NCBI GenBank assembly: GCA_032622095.1
Contig: CP136066.1
Span: 7,279,784 to 7,343,783, forward strand
Reading direction: 5' to 3'
DNA: 64,000 bases
DNA from: Siphonodentalium dalli
Lineage: Eukaryota > Mollusca > Scaphopoda > Gadilida > Siphonodentaliidae
Shown: positions 21,894 to 33,654 of the stretch, in pieces
How the letters are laid out: the number at the start of each line of letters is the position of its first letter
Position numbering within the stretch: position 1 is the stretch's first letter
Position numbers and translations under genes: made by a program
The notes under the pieces: model-generated
Database searches by the model: none
Seen by the model: only the letters and a program-made list of their open reading frames with translations
What the model was told of the DNA's origin: nothing

Positions 21894-22123
21894 CTATTTT
21901 CTAAAAATTGTTTCATAAAATTGTCTGTGTATCATGCTTCGTATGTCGACAATGTTGTCCTTGGATAGACTATAATGTTTTTCCATCACTGGAGCTTCCG
22001 ACAAACTTTTATCTGCTGTGAACGTAAACTTGCTCCGTTTTTGGTGTTTGGGGATCAGATATACGATCGCAAATGTAGCATCACTAACACGCACGTTGAT
22101 CGAACACGTAACTGGTTCGTTTC
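21894..22123 (-). CDS. Candidate terminal exon, unknown product
   Basis: An acceptor GATTTCAG ends at 22124. The frame starts in phase 1, as in the CTLD exons, and runs to TAG at 21894. It includes EPVTCSINVRVSDATFAIVY, then LIPKHQKRSKFTFTADKS and IHRQFYETIFRK. Alternating hydrophobic residues suggest beta strands, possibly an extracellular module, but I recognise no family. It lies 0.7 kb upstream of the candidate membrane exon on the same strand; whether they belong together is unknown because this frame already contains a stop. Confidence 0.35.
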
Positions 22124-24164
22124 CTGAAATCAGTACATGTTTCACTTATGTCTGACGTAAACTGACGTCTTTTAATAATTAAATTCAGACTTCTTCACTT
22201 GCAAAACTGCGTATTCAACGGTCTGACAAAACTCAATGCGCAAACTAGGACAACTGGGCTGAAGAATTCCGAGATATTGAATGTTTTCTGATTATGGACG
22301 AGTGTACATTGTCCACCGCATGGACGCACAGGTGATCTGGTTCTATTTGTGTTTTGTGTGTGACTTTGCAAGAACATCTTTAATGCCATTGGCACGTGTT
22401 AATTGTTTTATATGGCACGCATACGAGTCCGACCACAACATTGAATGTTTAACGTTAGTCCGTGAATATCGCGTCTAATGTCTTACAAAGAGCATTATAT
22501 ATCGCGTTGCCACCCCTACCAGCAGTATGTTGGTCCCACATAGCATTATTCGCATTTTTATTGACAGAGCAATGCGCTATCAGTTTATATATTTTCAACT
22601 TTGTTTGTAAGAAAAAGTTAGTTATGTTTTCTTTTGGTAGCGAAATCATTGAAAGAGTAAGGTGCCAGTTAGAAAATTCTAAACAGTGGGTGTCAAATTT
22701 CCCAGAATTAGAACATTTTGGTATGGTCTGGTGCAAGGGGGTGCAATTGGAAATTATTCGGTGGGGAGCCACCCCCTCCAAGACAAAGATCACACATCTC
22801 CCATTATTTTTAATTATAGTTTTCTGATAACGTTTCTGTCGTAAATGTAACAAAAATCAATCACATTAAAAGTAAAAATTGGAATATAAAATTGGGTGAT
22901 AGCAAGGATGTGAAGATGGATGTTTGGGTGACCCATCAATCCATTATAATATAGCTAAATATACATAATTTATATATCAGACAATCTTGGACAAATCCAT
23001 ACATGATTTAAACGGACACGAGCTCATTCGACCTTACCAATTTTGTCTACGTAATTGACAAATACACGAAATATTGATATAACGGCTTCATATGCTCTGA
23101 CAAATACTTGCAATGGTCAAAGCCATTTTCCAGCTGCTTTCAATTGTTCAAACGCTCTATATTGTTACCATCAGGAATGGAGAGCTCTTTTATGGTCCAT
23201 GCCTCGCGCATGGCCGTTGTTTGTTTGGGACCCAAACACTGTGTTCAAAGTTGTATTTTTGATTACTTCAATGCGTCGTTATGGGACAAATAATACACAC
23301 AGAAGGGTAGTTCAAGTATTTATTGATCTATTTCGATACCGGGAAAATTTCTAAAGCGAATATTATTAGGTGTATTTTGGATCGCAAACGTCCATGCGGT
23401 TTTAATGTCGTACCTCGATAACATCACAATGAGCCATCGATAGCTTGCATTCATGTCAGGGCAAGAACGTTGTGTCTCCAGTATCACACCTATTAAGATG
23501 TTTCATATCTCATAATATGCGTTTAAACAAGCATATGTAGTTGACTAAGCATTTGCGAAGAAAACATAGCAAACTCCTAATTAAGTGTAAGAATATAATG
23601 AAACAAAGTTATTTTCTTGCGATACCATTTCTTCCAATTTTCAGAATCCGCCATTCGTCAAAGTTTTTTCATGTGACGATTTTGGGTGTTCCAATTGGTC
23701 AAGGAGATACGACATTATAGCATGGACAATTTTTGCACTCATGGACATACAACTAAATTGCACAGCATTTATCGTGGGTACTGTTGTGCAAATTTCGCGG
23801 CGAATCCAACAATACCAATATCTCATTTCCCCGCCAAAATGGACTTACGACATTATAGTTCTCAGGCAACAATCTGTGTACGCGTATGTCAAATCTCTTG
23901 GGATGTGATATAAGGGGATTGCCTTTTGAATCCAATATCCACGATTCCATGTCTCAAATTCTAAATTGTCGTATATTTAATGTTTACGTCCTTTTCGATC
24001 TGGATATTGTGGTCTCAGTTTAATATATCCGATGTAACGAGTCCGCTGAGTCCGAATCTGCAATGGAAGTGTTTGCGCCAAAACGACTTTACGACCTCTT
24101 CCAATCTCACCGACGCCGTGTTGTTCGCGCACCGGTTGCATACTCTGGGGCACTATCAGTGTGG
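22124..24164. other. No supported gene
   Basis: Short open frames occur on both strands (for example around 22460-22850 and 23055-23350) without recognisable domains. No repeat structure was noticed. Confidence 0.3.
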
Positions 24165-24540
24165 TTTCGAACAATTGGGACACGAATCAAGTGGACAGAT
24201 ACACTCATTTGATGTGTGTGGGCACTCACCGGGAGGGTTGGGACACCGTATATATGCATGGTGTGGTTGACTTTGTGTGAACTGGGACACCAGTTGTGTA
24301 TATTCTGGGACACTACCTACCTCAGTCTAGCTTATCAAGCGAAAATAACCTAAAGCTTCATATAATTTTTGAAATTCTTTGAATGGATGGCGACACCCTT
24401 CCGATGATATGGGACATTTGGATACACATGTCGTATCGATTGGGATACTCATACGTTGGTTTTGTATACTATGTGGGTGGTTTGTAACTATGTATATGGT
24501 TTGGTTCACTCTGTAGGTGGGTTGTGACCCTCATTTGAAG
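24165..24540 (+). repeat. Fragment of the GGGACAC minisatellite family
   Basis: Units such as TTGGGACACGAATCAAG, GGGTTGGGACACCGT, CTGGGACACCAGTTGTG match the second block of 1-1640. The run ACTACCTACCTCAGTCTAGC (about 24311-24330) is the reverse complement of text at 203-222, tying the two loci together. Confidence 0.65.
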
Positions 24541-25521
24541 TATTATGAATCTAATTGATGGCTTTCGAAACTCACATGGTGGCATATATAACTATTTATC
24601 TTACAATATAGCTATATTTCATCAAATACACGCGAAAACGCCTAGGCGGTTTCCGATCTTGTATCCTGGATGGCAACAAGGATATCTTCGATGGCAACAG
24701 CTGGTGCACGTGCGTTTCGACAACTGGCTTGTTTTCAAAACAAAACGTCTAAATAACCAACTAAAAGTCGTAAAATAATATACTAAAATAATTAATAATT
24801 AGTTCAATAAAGTTGACAAAATGTGGAGACAAGGCCCAAAAAGCTCAAAATAACCACCCAAAAATGTTTGGAAATCGAAAAAGTAACGAAGTTTACACAT
24901 TGTTAACAGCGCGCACGAATACGGACTATTTTGACAATTTCTATTTTAGCGAAGTAGGGAATTCCCCTCCCCCGTAATTCAGTACGGTCTTGATCAAAAG
25001 CTATTGAACGCATTTTTTATTCGATAAAATACAGAATGGAAAATCAAATTAATTTTATCTTATGTTAAGGATATAAAACACAATACTTACGAAAAGTCCG
25101 TGATTTAGTGCATTTCCTCTAAATGAAGTTTAATGGGTTATTTTAGTGCGAGTCAGAACTCGATTGTCGAAGTGTCGGAAAGTTCAAAATTCACCAAAAC
25201 TCTGAATGGACAGTCATCTCCGGCAATGCCTCTCGCCAACACTATCACTATCCAAGGAGATTGCACCATAAAATAATACAATTATCCTGTTAAAAGTGAC
25301 AATTATGTCGAACATATGAAACGAAAATATCGTCGCCTCTTCATTGAATCGGATTCCAGCCAACGTGAATTTGAATAGTGACGTGAATTTCTCAGAATTT
25401 GACTTATCACAACGTCGCGTGCTGAGAATGTTGTGTACGTTGTGTGTTGCGCGTAATAAAATAGTTCCTGCTTTAAATTGAGTTTTATTGCATTTTTATG
25501 GGACGAATTGTAAGATAAATT
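24541..25521. other. No supported gene
   Basis: AT-rich sequence without recognisable coding or repeat structure up to the palindrome at 25522. Confidence 0.3.
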
Positions 25522-25680
25522 GGTTATCGTCACCCTGTGTGTTTCCGAGATCCGTATTCAAGTCTCGCTGCCTTCTCTGGGCTGTCTATCGACTCGTCCT
25601 ACGGACTCGTCGATAGACTGCCCAGAGAAGGCAGCTCGACTTGAATACGGATCTCAGAAACACACATGGTGGTGATAACC
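25522..25680. repeat. Near-perfect ~159-bp palindrome
   Basis: The left arm contains GTTTCCGAGATCCGTATTCA and CTGCCTTCTCTGGGC; the right arm contains GCCCAGAGAAGGCAGCTCGA and TGAATACGGATCTCAGAAAC. Arms are about 75 bp with few mismatches and a spacer of only a few bases around CGTCCTACGGACTCG. Flanks GGTTATCGTCACC and GGTGGTGATAACC extend the symmetry. The arms are more GC-rich than their surroundings. Confidence 0.9.
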
Positions 25681-26613
25681 TATATGTATTGGCTAACATT
25701 AAATCAAAATGTGAAGATTTAGTAAATCAAATCAAAATAAAGAATACTTCGGTTGTTGACTTAAGACCGCCATTTTCGCCGTCTCAAATACAAATTTCCA
25801 ATCTTCACCACCCAAAATAACGACTTTCTCAACACTGGATTCCTGGGGATTTTGGCTATATTATTATTTGGGTATAGTCACATCCAAAAACACCAAGAGG
25901 CATTGCATAGCAATTTGTTCACGGTTGGGTGTTTCTTTCCATCAGATTGACTGGACTTATAAGGAACAGCAAAATTAACACACACAGCTGTAAATGGCAC
26001 ACTATTTCAAAGAGTTGTAGAACATTTTCCCCAATGCGAATTGCAGCGAATTTTTCGTATATTGTTCTCGGATTTTGCCCGACGAAATGACATGAAACAC
26101 AGTTTGCCAACAATTTGTTCTATGCCACTCAAAATAGAGTCTCAACGACGCCTTGTTAAAACCGGCTAATTCTTTAATATTAACGCTCTTAAAAATTTTG
26201 TATTATTATTTTTTCCATTTCTCAATATCTCCGTTATTTAGTCAATGTAGATTTCTTCGATATAAAACGTTCTTTAAAATGCTTTATGTCAAAATTTATC
26301 AGTTATTTCAAAACCTGGCGCTACAATCATGGGTTCCAGTCAGAGGGGGATTTTGTGAATAATTGAGTTCTACAATCCGTAGTATTAATGTTATGTGGCA
26401 GCAAATACCACAGCAATTGAGTTGGAATGATGTGAGCTAAGTCCAGAAGATTAAATATTTTTATGTAAACACACGTGCCGTTCATATGACCTCATATCTA
26501 ATGTCTCAAATGTGTAGGCTTCTTAAACCACCGCTAATGCTGTGGTAAATTACCTTAATCTCGAGCTCAATTACAATGGCAGAATTACTCTGGTAGAACC
26601 ACCACATACTTAC
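25681..26613. other. No supported gene
   Basis: No exon or repeat supported between the palindrome and the candidate exon that ends at 26614. Confidence 0.3.
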
Positions 26614-26826
26614 GTTCAGCCCGTTAAAACACATTTGTGAAATACATGGGTGATCCCATTTCACTAGAGTAAAATACGTGGGTGTGTCTGCATGCGATTC
26701 ACGATTCACTAGACACAAACATATTGCTTTTTCGAAATGTCCCTGCTTGATGTTCTTGTCGACTTTATTTATTACAAATCTTTCCCTTCGACCACAAACA
26801 ATTAATTGAGCAAACCAAAACAACAT
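26614..26826 (-). CDS. Candidate internal exon ending at a consensus donor, unknown product
   Basis: On the minus strand an open frame runs to a perfect donor, GGGCTGAAC|GTAAGT (26614/26613). Residues before it include INKVDKNIKQGHFEKAICL, CLVNRESHADTPTYFTLVKW and ISQMCFNGLN. The Cys/Trp spacing is compatible with a small extracellular domain, but no family is recognised. The acceptor side is not clear, so the upstream limit is arbitrary. The frame also stays open past the donor to 26506. Confidence 0.25.
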
Positions 26827-27189
26827 AACGCATGGTCGTGTATATCATATATAGTAACAAAGTGTTCACCAACATAAATTAACTCCAAAACACAGCACTA
26901 CTGTGGTGCGACCGCTTTTCCTATTCTTTCTCTTCTTGGCTAAACTAAATCTTAACACGAAACATAGATAATTATTTCAGGCTTGATTCCATTTCAATTG
27001 ACATTGAATTCTTTAACAATTTTATATTTTCACCCATACAGAGCCCCAGACAAACATGAACAGACGACACTCTTCTATATGCTTCTATATATGTGTGGGG
27101 CTCCCTGCAGGGTAATGGATGTTTTTTTATTTTATGTCCTAAAAATTGTAAGAAACATTTATTTAAAAAAAATGATAAAAAATTGTTAG

Positions 27190-27253
27190 GCCAATGCATT
27201 ATCTTATATATATATCCTATGGTCGACTCGCATATATAAGAGAATGCATTGGC
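27190..27253. repeat. 69-bp foldback family, damaged copy
   Basis: Right arm CTCGCATATATAAGAGAATG, CATTGGC is intact; the left arm GCCAATGCATTATCTTATAT lost several bases near the spacer. Confidence 0.75.
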
Positions 27254-27684
27254 ACAGGGTAAAACAAATCCCGACTTACGACTGGATTTGATATGGCGGG
27301 TCACATATGGTTCCATTAACATTCATATAGAAGCCTGAGAATAAGGTGTCTGTCATTTGCAGAATGGACTACTTTGAAGTGTATATACCCTCCACTAGCT
27401 CATAATTCAATTGTCTATTCACTGCTGTTGTCATTGGTGAGATTTCGGAAATGCTCATATAAAAAGTTATATAAACGACTGTGCTCCATCGAATAAATAT
27501 GATCCCTCTGCACTTTAATTAGCTGTCGTCTGCATATTGTTTCTGAACACCCCCACGATTACTTATGAAATGTTTTCGCGATAGCTGTGTGATACTAATG
27601 ATGGTAATTTCAAGCATTGTTTTATTTTATGTCCTAAAAATTGTAAGAAACATTTATTTAAAAAAAATGATAAAAAATTGTTAG

Positions 27685-27753
27685 GCCAATGCATTCTCTT
27701 ATATATGCGAGGCGACCTATGGTCGACTCGCATATATAAGAGAATGCATTGGC
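27685..27753. repeat. 69-bp foldback family, perfect copy (spacer orientation 1)
   Basis: 27-bp arms GCCAATGCATTCTCTTATAT (plus ATGCGAG) and the exact inverse surround the spacer GCGACCTATGGTCGA. Single right arms of the same family stand at 27849-27875 and 27971-27997 as part of the 121-bp units. Confidence 0.9.
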
Positions 27754-28134
27754 ACAGGGTTACGACTGTATTTGATATTGTTTCTGAACACCCCCACGAT
27801 TATTTATGAAATGTTTTCGCGATAGCTGTGTGATACGAATGATGGTGACTCGCATATATAAGAGAATGCATTGGCACAGGATTACGACTGGATTTGATAT
27901 TGTTTCTGAACACCCCCACGATTATTTATGAAATGTTTTCGCGATAGCTGGTTGATACGAATGATGGTGACTCGCATATATAAGAGAATGCATTGGCACA
28001 GGGTTACGACTGGATTTGATATTGTTTCTGAACACCCCCACGATTATTTATGAAATGTTTTCGCTTTGTGATACGAATGATGGTGATTTCAAGCATTTTT
28101 TTATATTTTTTTTTTGGAAATTAGGACCTTGAAT

Positions 28135-28625
28135 CTTTAAAATGTGCGCTATGTGGTCTACGTGAATAAATATGAACTTCAAAGTGTGCGTTATTTGGTC
28201 TAGGTGGATAAATATGAAGAACACAGTGTGTTATGTGCTGTACGGGTAGATACATATGGACAATCCAGCGGCGTTATGTGGTCTACGGATATAAATATGA
28301 ACAACCAAGTGCGCATTGTGTGGTCTACTATGATACATATGAACACAAATGGTGCCTTATGTCGAATACGGCGATAAATATGAACATCAAAGTGTGCGTT
28401 ATGTGTTCTACGGAGATAACTATGAACAACAAAGTGGGTGTTATGTGGTCTCCGGTGGATAAATATGAACAACAAAGTGCGTGTTATGTGGTCTACGGGG
28501 ATAAATATGGACAATCCAGCGCGCGTTATGTGGTCTACGGGGATTAATACTAACCACCAGGTGTGCGTCATGTGGTCTACCATGATACACATGGACACTC
28601 AAGTGTCATACGGGGAGATATGAAC
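28135..28625 (+). repeat. ~43-bp minisatellite, ~11 copies
   Basis: Units resemble GTTATGTGGTCTACGGGGAT, AAATATGAACAACAAAGTGC. They are diverged at both edges and regular between 28390 and 28560. The open frames on both strands are artefacts of the array. Confidence 0.85.
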
Positions 28626-29319
28626 ACCAAACATTTTTTATTTCACTTACCTTGAAAAAGATAAGCAGTCACCTGCTCGGCAAACGACAGGAGGAAGAAC
28701 ACTGGTATCAACTCCATCGCTACAACCGCCCGCGTCCAACAAGCTGGGATGCTGTAATGTGGGCCTCAGACTGTAGCAACTGGATATATAATGCATAACT
28801 CTTTCTACGGCAGATTGATTCGATCACCCATTTACAAACGTATACGTTGGAATGGTCTATTAATTGTTTATGGAACTTTTTTATGTGAACATTTCCTTAG
28901 GGAACTACTCTTCAACGAGATAGAAATGATGAACGCGACAGAAACGTCCATCGATATACTTGCATAATTACGTGATGACAACAAAGACATCGACACAATC
29001 ATAACGATAGTTCACATGGTTCTGGGAAGTCCATCTTCATCCATAGACACAATCGAGTTTGGTAGAACATACAGGTGTCGTCCTTACTGTCACAATACAT
29101 GGCTAAGCGTGAGTGGGTTTATTTGGTCCAGGATCCGGGATAACACAGTAGATGCACATACTAGTGCATTATAAATTATATGCACCATGGTATCGTGAGT
29201 CCGGCAACTCGAATTTGACCATGTAATGTTGCCTTTAGTCGTGTCTTCTTCGCCACGTTGTTACGTTATTACCTGAACATCCATCAAAATGAATAATAGA
29301 CCATTCCAATGTACACTCT
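28626..29319. other. No supported gene
   Basis: Unique-looking sequence up to the TTAA-flanked element at 29324. No exon or repeat supported. Confidence 0.3.
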
Positions 29320-29323
29320 TTAA

Positions 29324-29619
29324 CCCTTTACCCAACAGAACGGCCCTGTGCCAATGCATTCTCTTATATATGCGAGTCGACCATAGGTCGCCTCGCATAT
29401 ATACGAGAATGCATTGGCTTAACACATTAAAAATTATGGTCGACTCGCATATATAAGAGAATGCATTGGCACAGGGTATAACTGTAACTATCACAATGTG
29501 GTCAAGGAGCCGGTTCCAATGATATCCATATTTGTATGGTTCTATTGAGACAGACCGAAGATATTTTAGGCTGTTGAAGCTTTATTTGGCCGGTTTTGGC
29601 CGGTTTGTTGGGTAAAGGG
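29324..29619. mobile_element. piggyBac-like MITE with TTAA target duplication
   Basis: TTAA at 29320-29323 and 29620-29623 flanks CCCTTTACCCAACA and its exact inverse TGTTGGGTAAAGGG. TTAA plus a CCCTTT-type terminus is the piggyBac signature. Inside are a complete 69-bp foldback (29350-29418, spacer TCGACCATAGGTCGC) and a lone arm (29444-29470). At 296 bp it has no coding. Confidence 0.75.
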
Positions 29620-29660
29620 TTAACTGACTGAGATAATCCATTTGATATAGAAAGGGCTAA

Positions 29661-30180
29661 TAGCAACCACCAAGGGTGCTTATACCTTAGGCAGGTAAAT
29701 GACGTCATATATTAGTTTCTATGTCCATCAGTGATTGTGTAGATCGCGGGTATGGATTTTGGAGATAGTATTACGTGACTTTCGGTTAGCAACAGTGTGG
29801 AGATTACAAAAAAAACGCAGAATTGGGAATGAAGCATCGCGATGAAAATGAAAGTAACTAATTTTCAACTTACGAAGAATTCACATGTGATTTAGGTCTA
29901 TTAATTTCAATAAGATCCAAATTTCTTTAGTTAGCTTGATTCAAACGAAAAATGAAGACGTCATGACACGGTTTCTGACGTCATTTTGGATTTGTGGGCC
30001 AGAATCCAGACAAGATTGCACAAACCACGACACGTCTTGTCAAGTTGACATGTCATCTCAGTCGTGATCATTGCGTGATGTTACATAGAGTATTCTTAGG
30101 GCCATGTCGCCGAAAAAAAGGCAAATTTGAGGCACAGCATGTGTGGTTGCTCCACTACGTGTCACGTACGATTCATATTA
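29661..30180 (+). repeat. Tandem duplication unit 1 with TGACGTCA motif
   Basis: ACCACCAAGGGTGCTTATAC, then AATGACGTCATATA (TGACGTCA at 29700-29707), TGAAGCATCGCGATGAAAAT and CACTACGTGTCACGTACG are repeated in 30181-30654. Other CRE-like words (GACGTCATGAC, TGACGTCATTTT) lie near 29953 and 29976. Confidence 0.85.
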
Positions 30181-30654
30181 GCGATCACCAAGGGTGCTTA
30201 TACCTAAGGCAGATGAATGACGTCATATAATTTTTTCTATATCCATCAGTGATTTTTCAAGAACGCGGGTATAGATTTTGGAGAAATTGTCACGTGACTT
30301 CCGGTTAGCAACGCGGAATTGGAAATGAAGCATCGCGGTAAAAATGAAAGTAATTACTTCACAACTTACGAATAATTCACATGTGATATACGTCTGTTAA
30401 TTTCATTTAGACCAATTTCGTTGGTCAGCTTAATGAAAACGAAAAATGAAGAAGTAATGACGATAATCCAGACAGGATTTTACAATCCACGACACGTCTT
30501 GTCAATTTGGCATTTCGTCTCCGTCGTGACCACTGCGTGTATGCAGCGTGATTTTACATAAATTATTCATGGCGTTATGTCGGCGAAAGAAGGCAAATTT
30601 GAGGCACATTATGTGTGGTTGCCCCACTACGTGTCGCGTACGATTCATATTATT
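30181..30654 (+). repeat. Tandem duplication unit 2 with TGACGTCA motif
   Basis: Second copy of the 0.5-kb unit, about 45 bp shorter. The leading TGACGTCA is kept at 30218-30225, while the later CRE-like words are lost or mutated. Confidence 0.85.
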
Positions 30655-31079
30655 TGCGCCCGCTAGAGGTCGAGCGATGGTTACAACAGGCAGAATCTCA
30701 CGAAACCAAGACCGACAACTGTTTTGATATCCGATAACTAAAATGTGTATTCATTGTCGCTTACATGTACTCGAACGTTGGTATAACATTGACCCCTGGT
30801 GGTAATGGAACACCCCCCCCCAATTATCCAGACTCAGTACTGCGATAACTTTCGAACCTGTGTTTTAATCAGAACTGAGTATATCGCTGATCTAGTCATG
30901 GGGCGGACACCTGTGAGAGACACGTGGTCCAACGGGATTGATCACAAATTCCGTTGATTATTTGACATAACTGTAACAAAAATCATTCAGCGATTAGGTT
31001 CAATATCTGAGTTCATGCAAACCGTCAAAGCATATGGGCGAATCAACAGAGCTTTCCACACATATTCATTATATATTAG
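30655..31079. other. No supported gene
   Basis: Contains a C-run near 30816-30825 but no recognised exon or repeat. Confidence 0.3.
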
Positions 31080-31437
31080 TTTAATATATTAAAGTTATAC
31101 TCAAATCATTATTGTAAATTAGTTGGTATATTACCAAGGCAATTTTGCATAATTCTAGATTTGTTTAAGTATTTCAGACTCAGCAGTCAGGTTTGGGCTT
31201 CATCCGTAGCAAAACTTCAGATCTACTTGGCGTATGCCTATTATTACACATGTTTGTCACCTTCTTAGTTTAATAAACTCCACCCGGATATATGTCACAT
31301 GACGCGATTAGAAAAAAAACAACGCTGCTTTCACACTTATTTTGGCTTTTGCCAATATTTGACCCGCAATTGTAACAGTACAGTTTGGTGTATTTCACCT
31401 GAAATTCAAGACCTGAAGCAACATGAAACATACTCTC
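31080..31437 (+). repeat. Direct duplication, copy A1
   Basis: AGTTGGTATATTACCAAGGC, TTTCAGACTCAGCAGTCAGG, CACATGACGCGATTAGAAAA and TTTGACCCGCAATTGTAACA are all repeated at 31980-32335. Confidence 0.8.
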
Positions 31438-31756
31438 AATAAAACCATACAAATATGGATATCATTGGAACCGGCTCATTGACCACATTTTGATGGTTAC
31501 AGTTATGCCCTGTGCCAATGCATTCTCTTATATATGCGAGTCGACCATAGGTCGCCTCGCATATATAAGAGAATGCATTGGCCTAAAAAAAATCTTTTTT
31601 TAACACTTTTAACCATTTTTTCTTACATTCTTTAACAATTTTATAATTTTTAATGTGTTAAGCCAATGCATTCTCTTATATATGCGAGGCGACCTATAGT
31701 CGACTCGCATATATAAGAGAATGCATTGGCACATGGCCCTTCTGTTGGGTAAAGGG
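31438..31756. mobile_element. Truncated inverted copy of the piggyBac-like MITE
   Basis: The reverse complement of 29324-29550 is found here (ACCATACAAATATGGATATC, GGAACCGGCTCATTGACCAC). The right end TGTTGGGTAAAGGG abuts TTAA at 31757-31760; the left terminus is missing. Two full 69-bp foldbacks lie inside, at 31514-31582 (spacer TCGACCATAGGTCGC) and 31662-31730 (spacer GCGACCTATAGTCGA). Confidence 0.7.
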
Positions 31757-31796
31757 TTAATCATGATTATATTGAACTTCCCTTCAATGTTTGTAC

Positions 31797-32500
31797 TTTG
31801 AAAATAACCCACAAAAAGTAGCCTGAGGATTGTCCGTTCACATTTCTCACAACAACATCACATGCACGACAAGGGACTTTTGGCAGATATGAACGAATAG
31901 GAACTATAGATCTTGATGACTCGGAAGGTTTTGCATGTGCTTCAAGCAGGTTCCGAAATAACTTTTGATGGTACACATATATTAAATTTATAATCAAATC
32001 ATTATTATATATTAGTTGGTATATTACCAAGGCAATTTTGCATAATCCTAGATTTGTTCATGTATTTCAGACTCAGCAGTCAGGTTTGGGCTTCATCCGT
32101 AGCAAAACTTCAGGTCTACTTGGCGTATGCCTATTATTACACATGTTTGTCACTTTCTTATTTTAAAACTCCACCCGGATATATGTCACATGACGCGATT
32201 AGAAAAAAAACAACGCTGCTTTCACCCTTATTTAGACTATTGTTTGTAAACTTTTGCCAATATTTGACCCGCAATTGTAACAATACAGGTTTGTGTATTT
32301 CACCTGAAATAAGACGTGAAGAAACATGAACGATAATTGTACTTTGAAAATAAGCCACAAAAAGTTGCCTGTAGATTGTTCGTTTACATTTCTCACAATT
32401 TTGGCAGATTTGAACTTCAAGAAACTATGGATCTCGATGACTCGGAAGATTTTGCATGTGCTTCAGGCAGGTTCGGAAATACTTTTCGATGGTACACATT
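31797..32500 (+). repeat. Blocks B1, A2, B2 of the local duplication
   Basis: B1 (31797-31978) and B2 (32340-32500) share TTTGAAAATAACCCACAAAA, CTTTTGGCAGATATGAACGA-like and TCGGAAGGTTTTGCATGTGC words. A2 (31980-32335) repeats A1. The order is B-A-B, so two rounds of duplication or one tandem event followed by loss are likely. B2 is open in two frames, but B1 is not, arguing against coding. Confidence 0.75.
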
Positions 32501-32668
32501 GCTTCGTTTAGTTGAGAAGTTCCGAATCAAATGAAGCATTTGGAAGTACAATGCGAGCTGACTAAATACAGACTATCTTACCAGCTACGGAGAAATATGT
32601 TTTACCTATGGTGTTATATATATCTTATTTTCGACATGTGTTGAGTGTGAATTTGTCCTGGATGTTGC

Positions 32669-32928
32669 CTATGTGGCGACATACAGTAGTCTCCGTGAAG
32701 TCACTCGAACGAAGGACCATGTCGTTGTTAGTTTCGTGTTGAGAGCGCTTCTCGCTGGAGACGAACACATAGCTTTTTGTTCGAGAGAACGTAAACGCCA
32801 TATGTTGCTGTAAGAATCACAAATATCGAGCGGCATATCGGCTATAGTTGGAAAATTACGGTTGATAAGGCCTATCTGGAGGTAGTGGCAGGATTGTTCA
32901 AGAGTGTGTAGGAGTTCGTCAATGAACA
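32669..32928 (-). CDS. Candidate terminal exon, unknown product
   Basis: After a possible acceptor (GTATACCTAG, 32929) a phase-1 frame of about 86 codons runs to TAG. It includes FIDELLHTLEQSCHYLQIGL, INRNFPTIADMPLDICDSYS and NIWRLRSLEQKAMCSSPARS. Composition looks protein-like and codon use is less AT-rich than flanking text. No domain is recognised, and nothing around it supports a gene. Confidence 0.25.
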
Positions 32929-33650
32929 CTAGGTATACAAATCTTATACTTTTGTTTCCTTTGAAGCCGACTCTGCTTAGTTTGAACAGAGCCCTTCAAG
33001 CCACACACGATCGAAGGTTTTTCGAGAGTAAGAAAGCAAACATATACCATTGACCAATGCGTAGCTAATCGATTCCTGATTAACAAAAGACGTCAATAAT
33101 TAGTCGGTGTGCTTCTATAAATGTCGTATACATGTACCTGTCATTTTGGCGCGAATCTTTGTATTGCGTTTTCGGAACCTACATATCTGATATCGTTGGG
33201 TGTATGCTAATTTGCCTCTTTGACCAACCAGAAGTTTTGTTGTTACGTGAACATAGAACGTATATCCAATATGACCAGTACCTTAATTCTCGAATACCAC
33301 AAAATAACTCGTGCGATGTTTTAGATGCAAAGTCGCTACGGGAAGAAACAACCTTATAACGCTAAATACCGTGTCAAGGACTACAAAGTATTGAAATTTT
33401 ATCGATCTATCCGACCAGGTCTCACTGCTTCGGAAGTTGGGATCCAGCTGTCTAAAATACTCCCCAGATCAAGGGGGGGGGTATGCAAAAACAGCTCCTG
33501 ACACAAAGACAAATTCGAAGTCGAAAAATCCTGTGGTGCAATTCATATATTTATCAAAGATTAACAAAATAAAGTTATAACAAAAATATGTGCCAATAAC
33601 ATGTGTTCTCTGTGCCTTTGACATCGGTCAGTGGTTACAGAGACACTTTT
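32929..33650. other. No supported gene
   Basis: Unique-looking sequence with a G-run at about 33472-33480 and no recognised exon. Confidence 0.3.
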
Positions 33651-33654
33651 CTTT

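Larger units (their letters stand above)
27126..28095 (+). repeat. Duplicated block with ~121-bp tandem units
   Basis: TTTTATGTCCTAAAAATTGT through ATGATAAAAAATTGTTAGGC occurs at about 27131-27190 and 27625-27686. Downstream, ~121-bp units contain CTCGCATATATAAGAGAATG, TTGTTTCTGAACACCCCCAC and GAAATGTTTTCGCGATAGCT. They start near 27725, 27846 and 27968, with an earlier partial unit at 27530-27620. The last copy lacks CGATAGCT. Confidence 0.8.

Noticed and set aside
22455-22853. Overlapping 121- and 132-codon frames on opposite strands
   Set aside because: Neither has recognisable domains or good splice sites, and both being open suggests chance.
23980-24270. Plus-strand frame with QWKCLRQNDFTTSS, considered as an extracellular exon
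   Set aside because: It runs straight into the GGGACAC minisatellite, and no splice donor or family match was found.
27190-31730. TATATAAG words in foldbacks read as promoters
   Set aside because: They occur symmetrically in every arm of a palindromic repeat with no downstream gene, so the repeat explains them.
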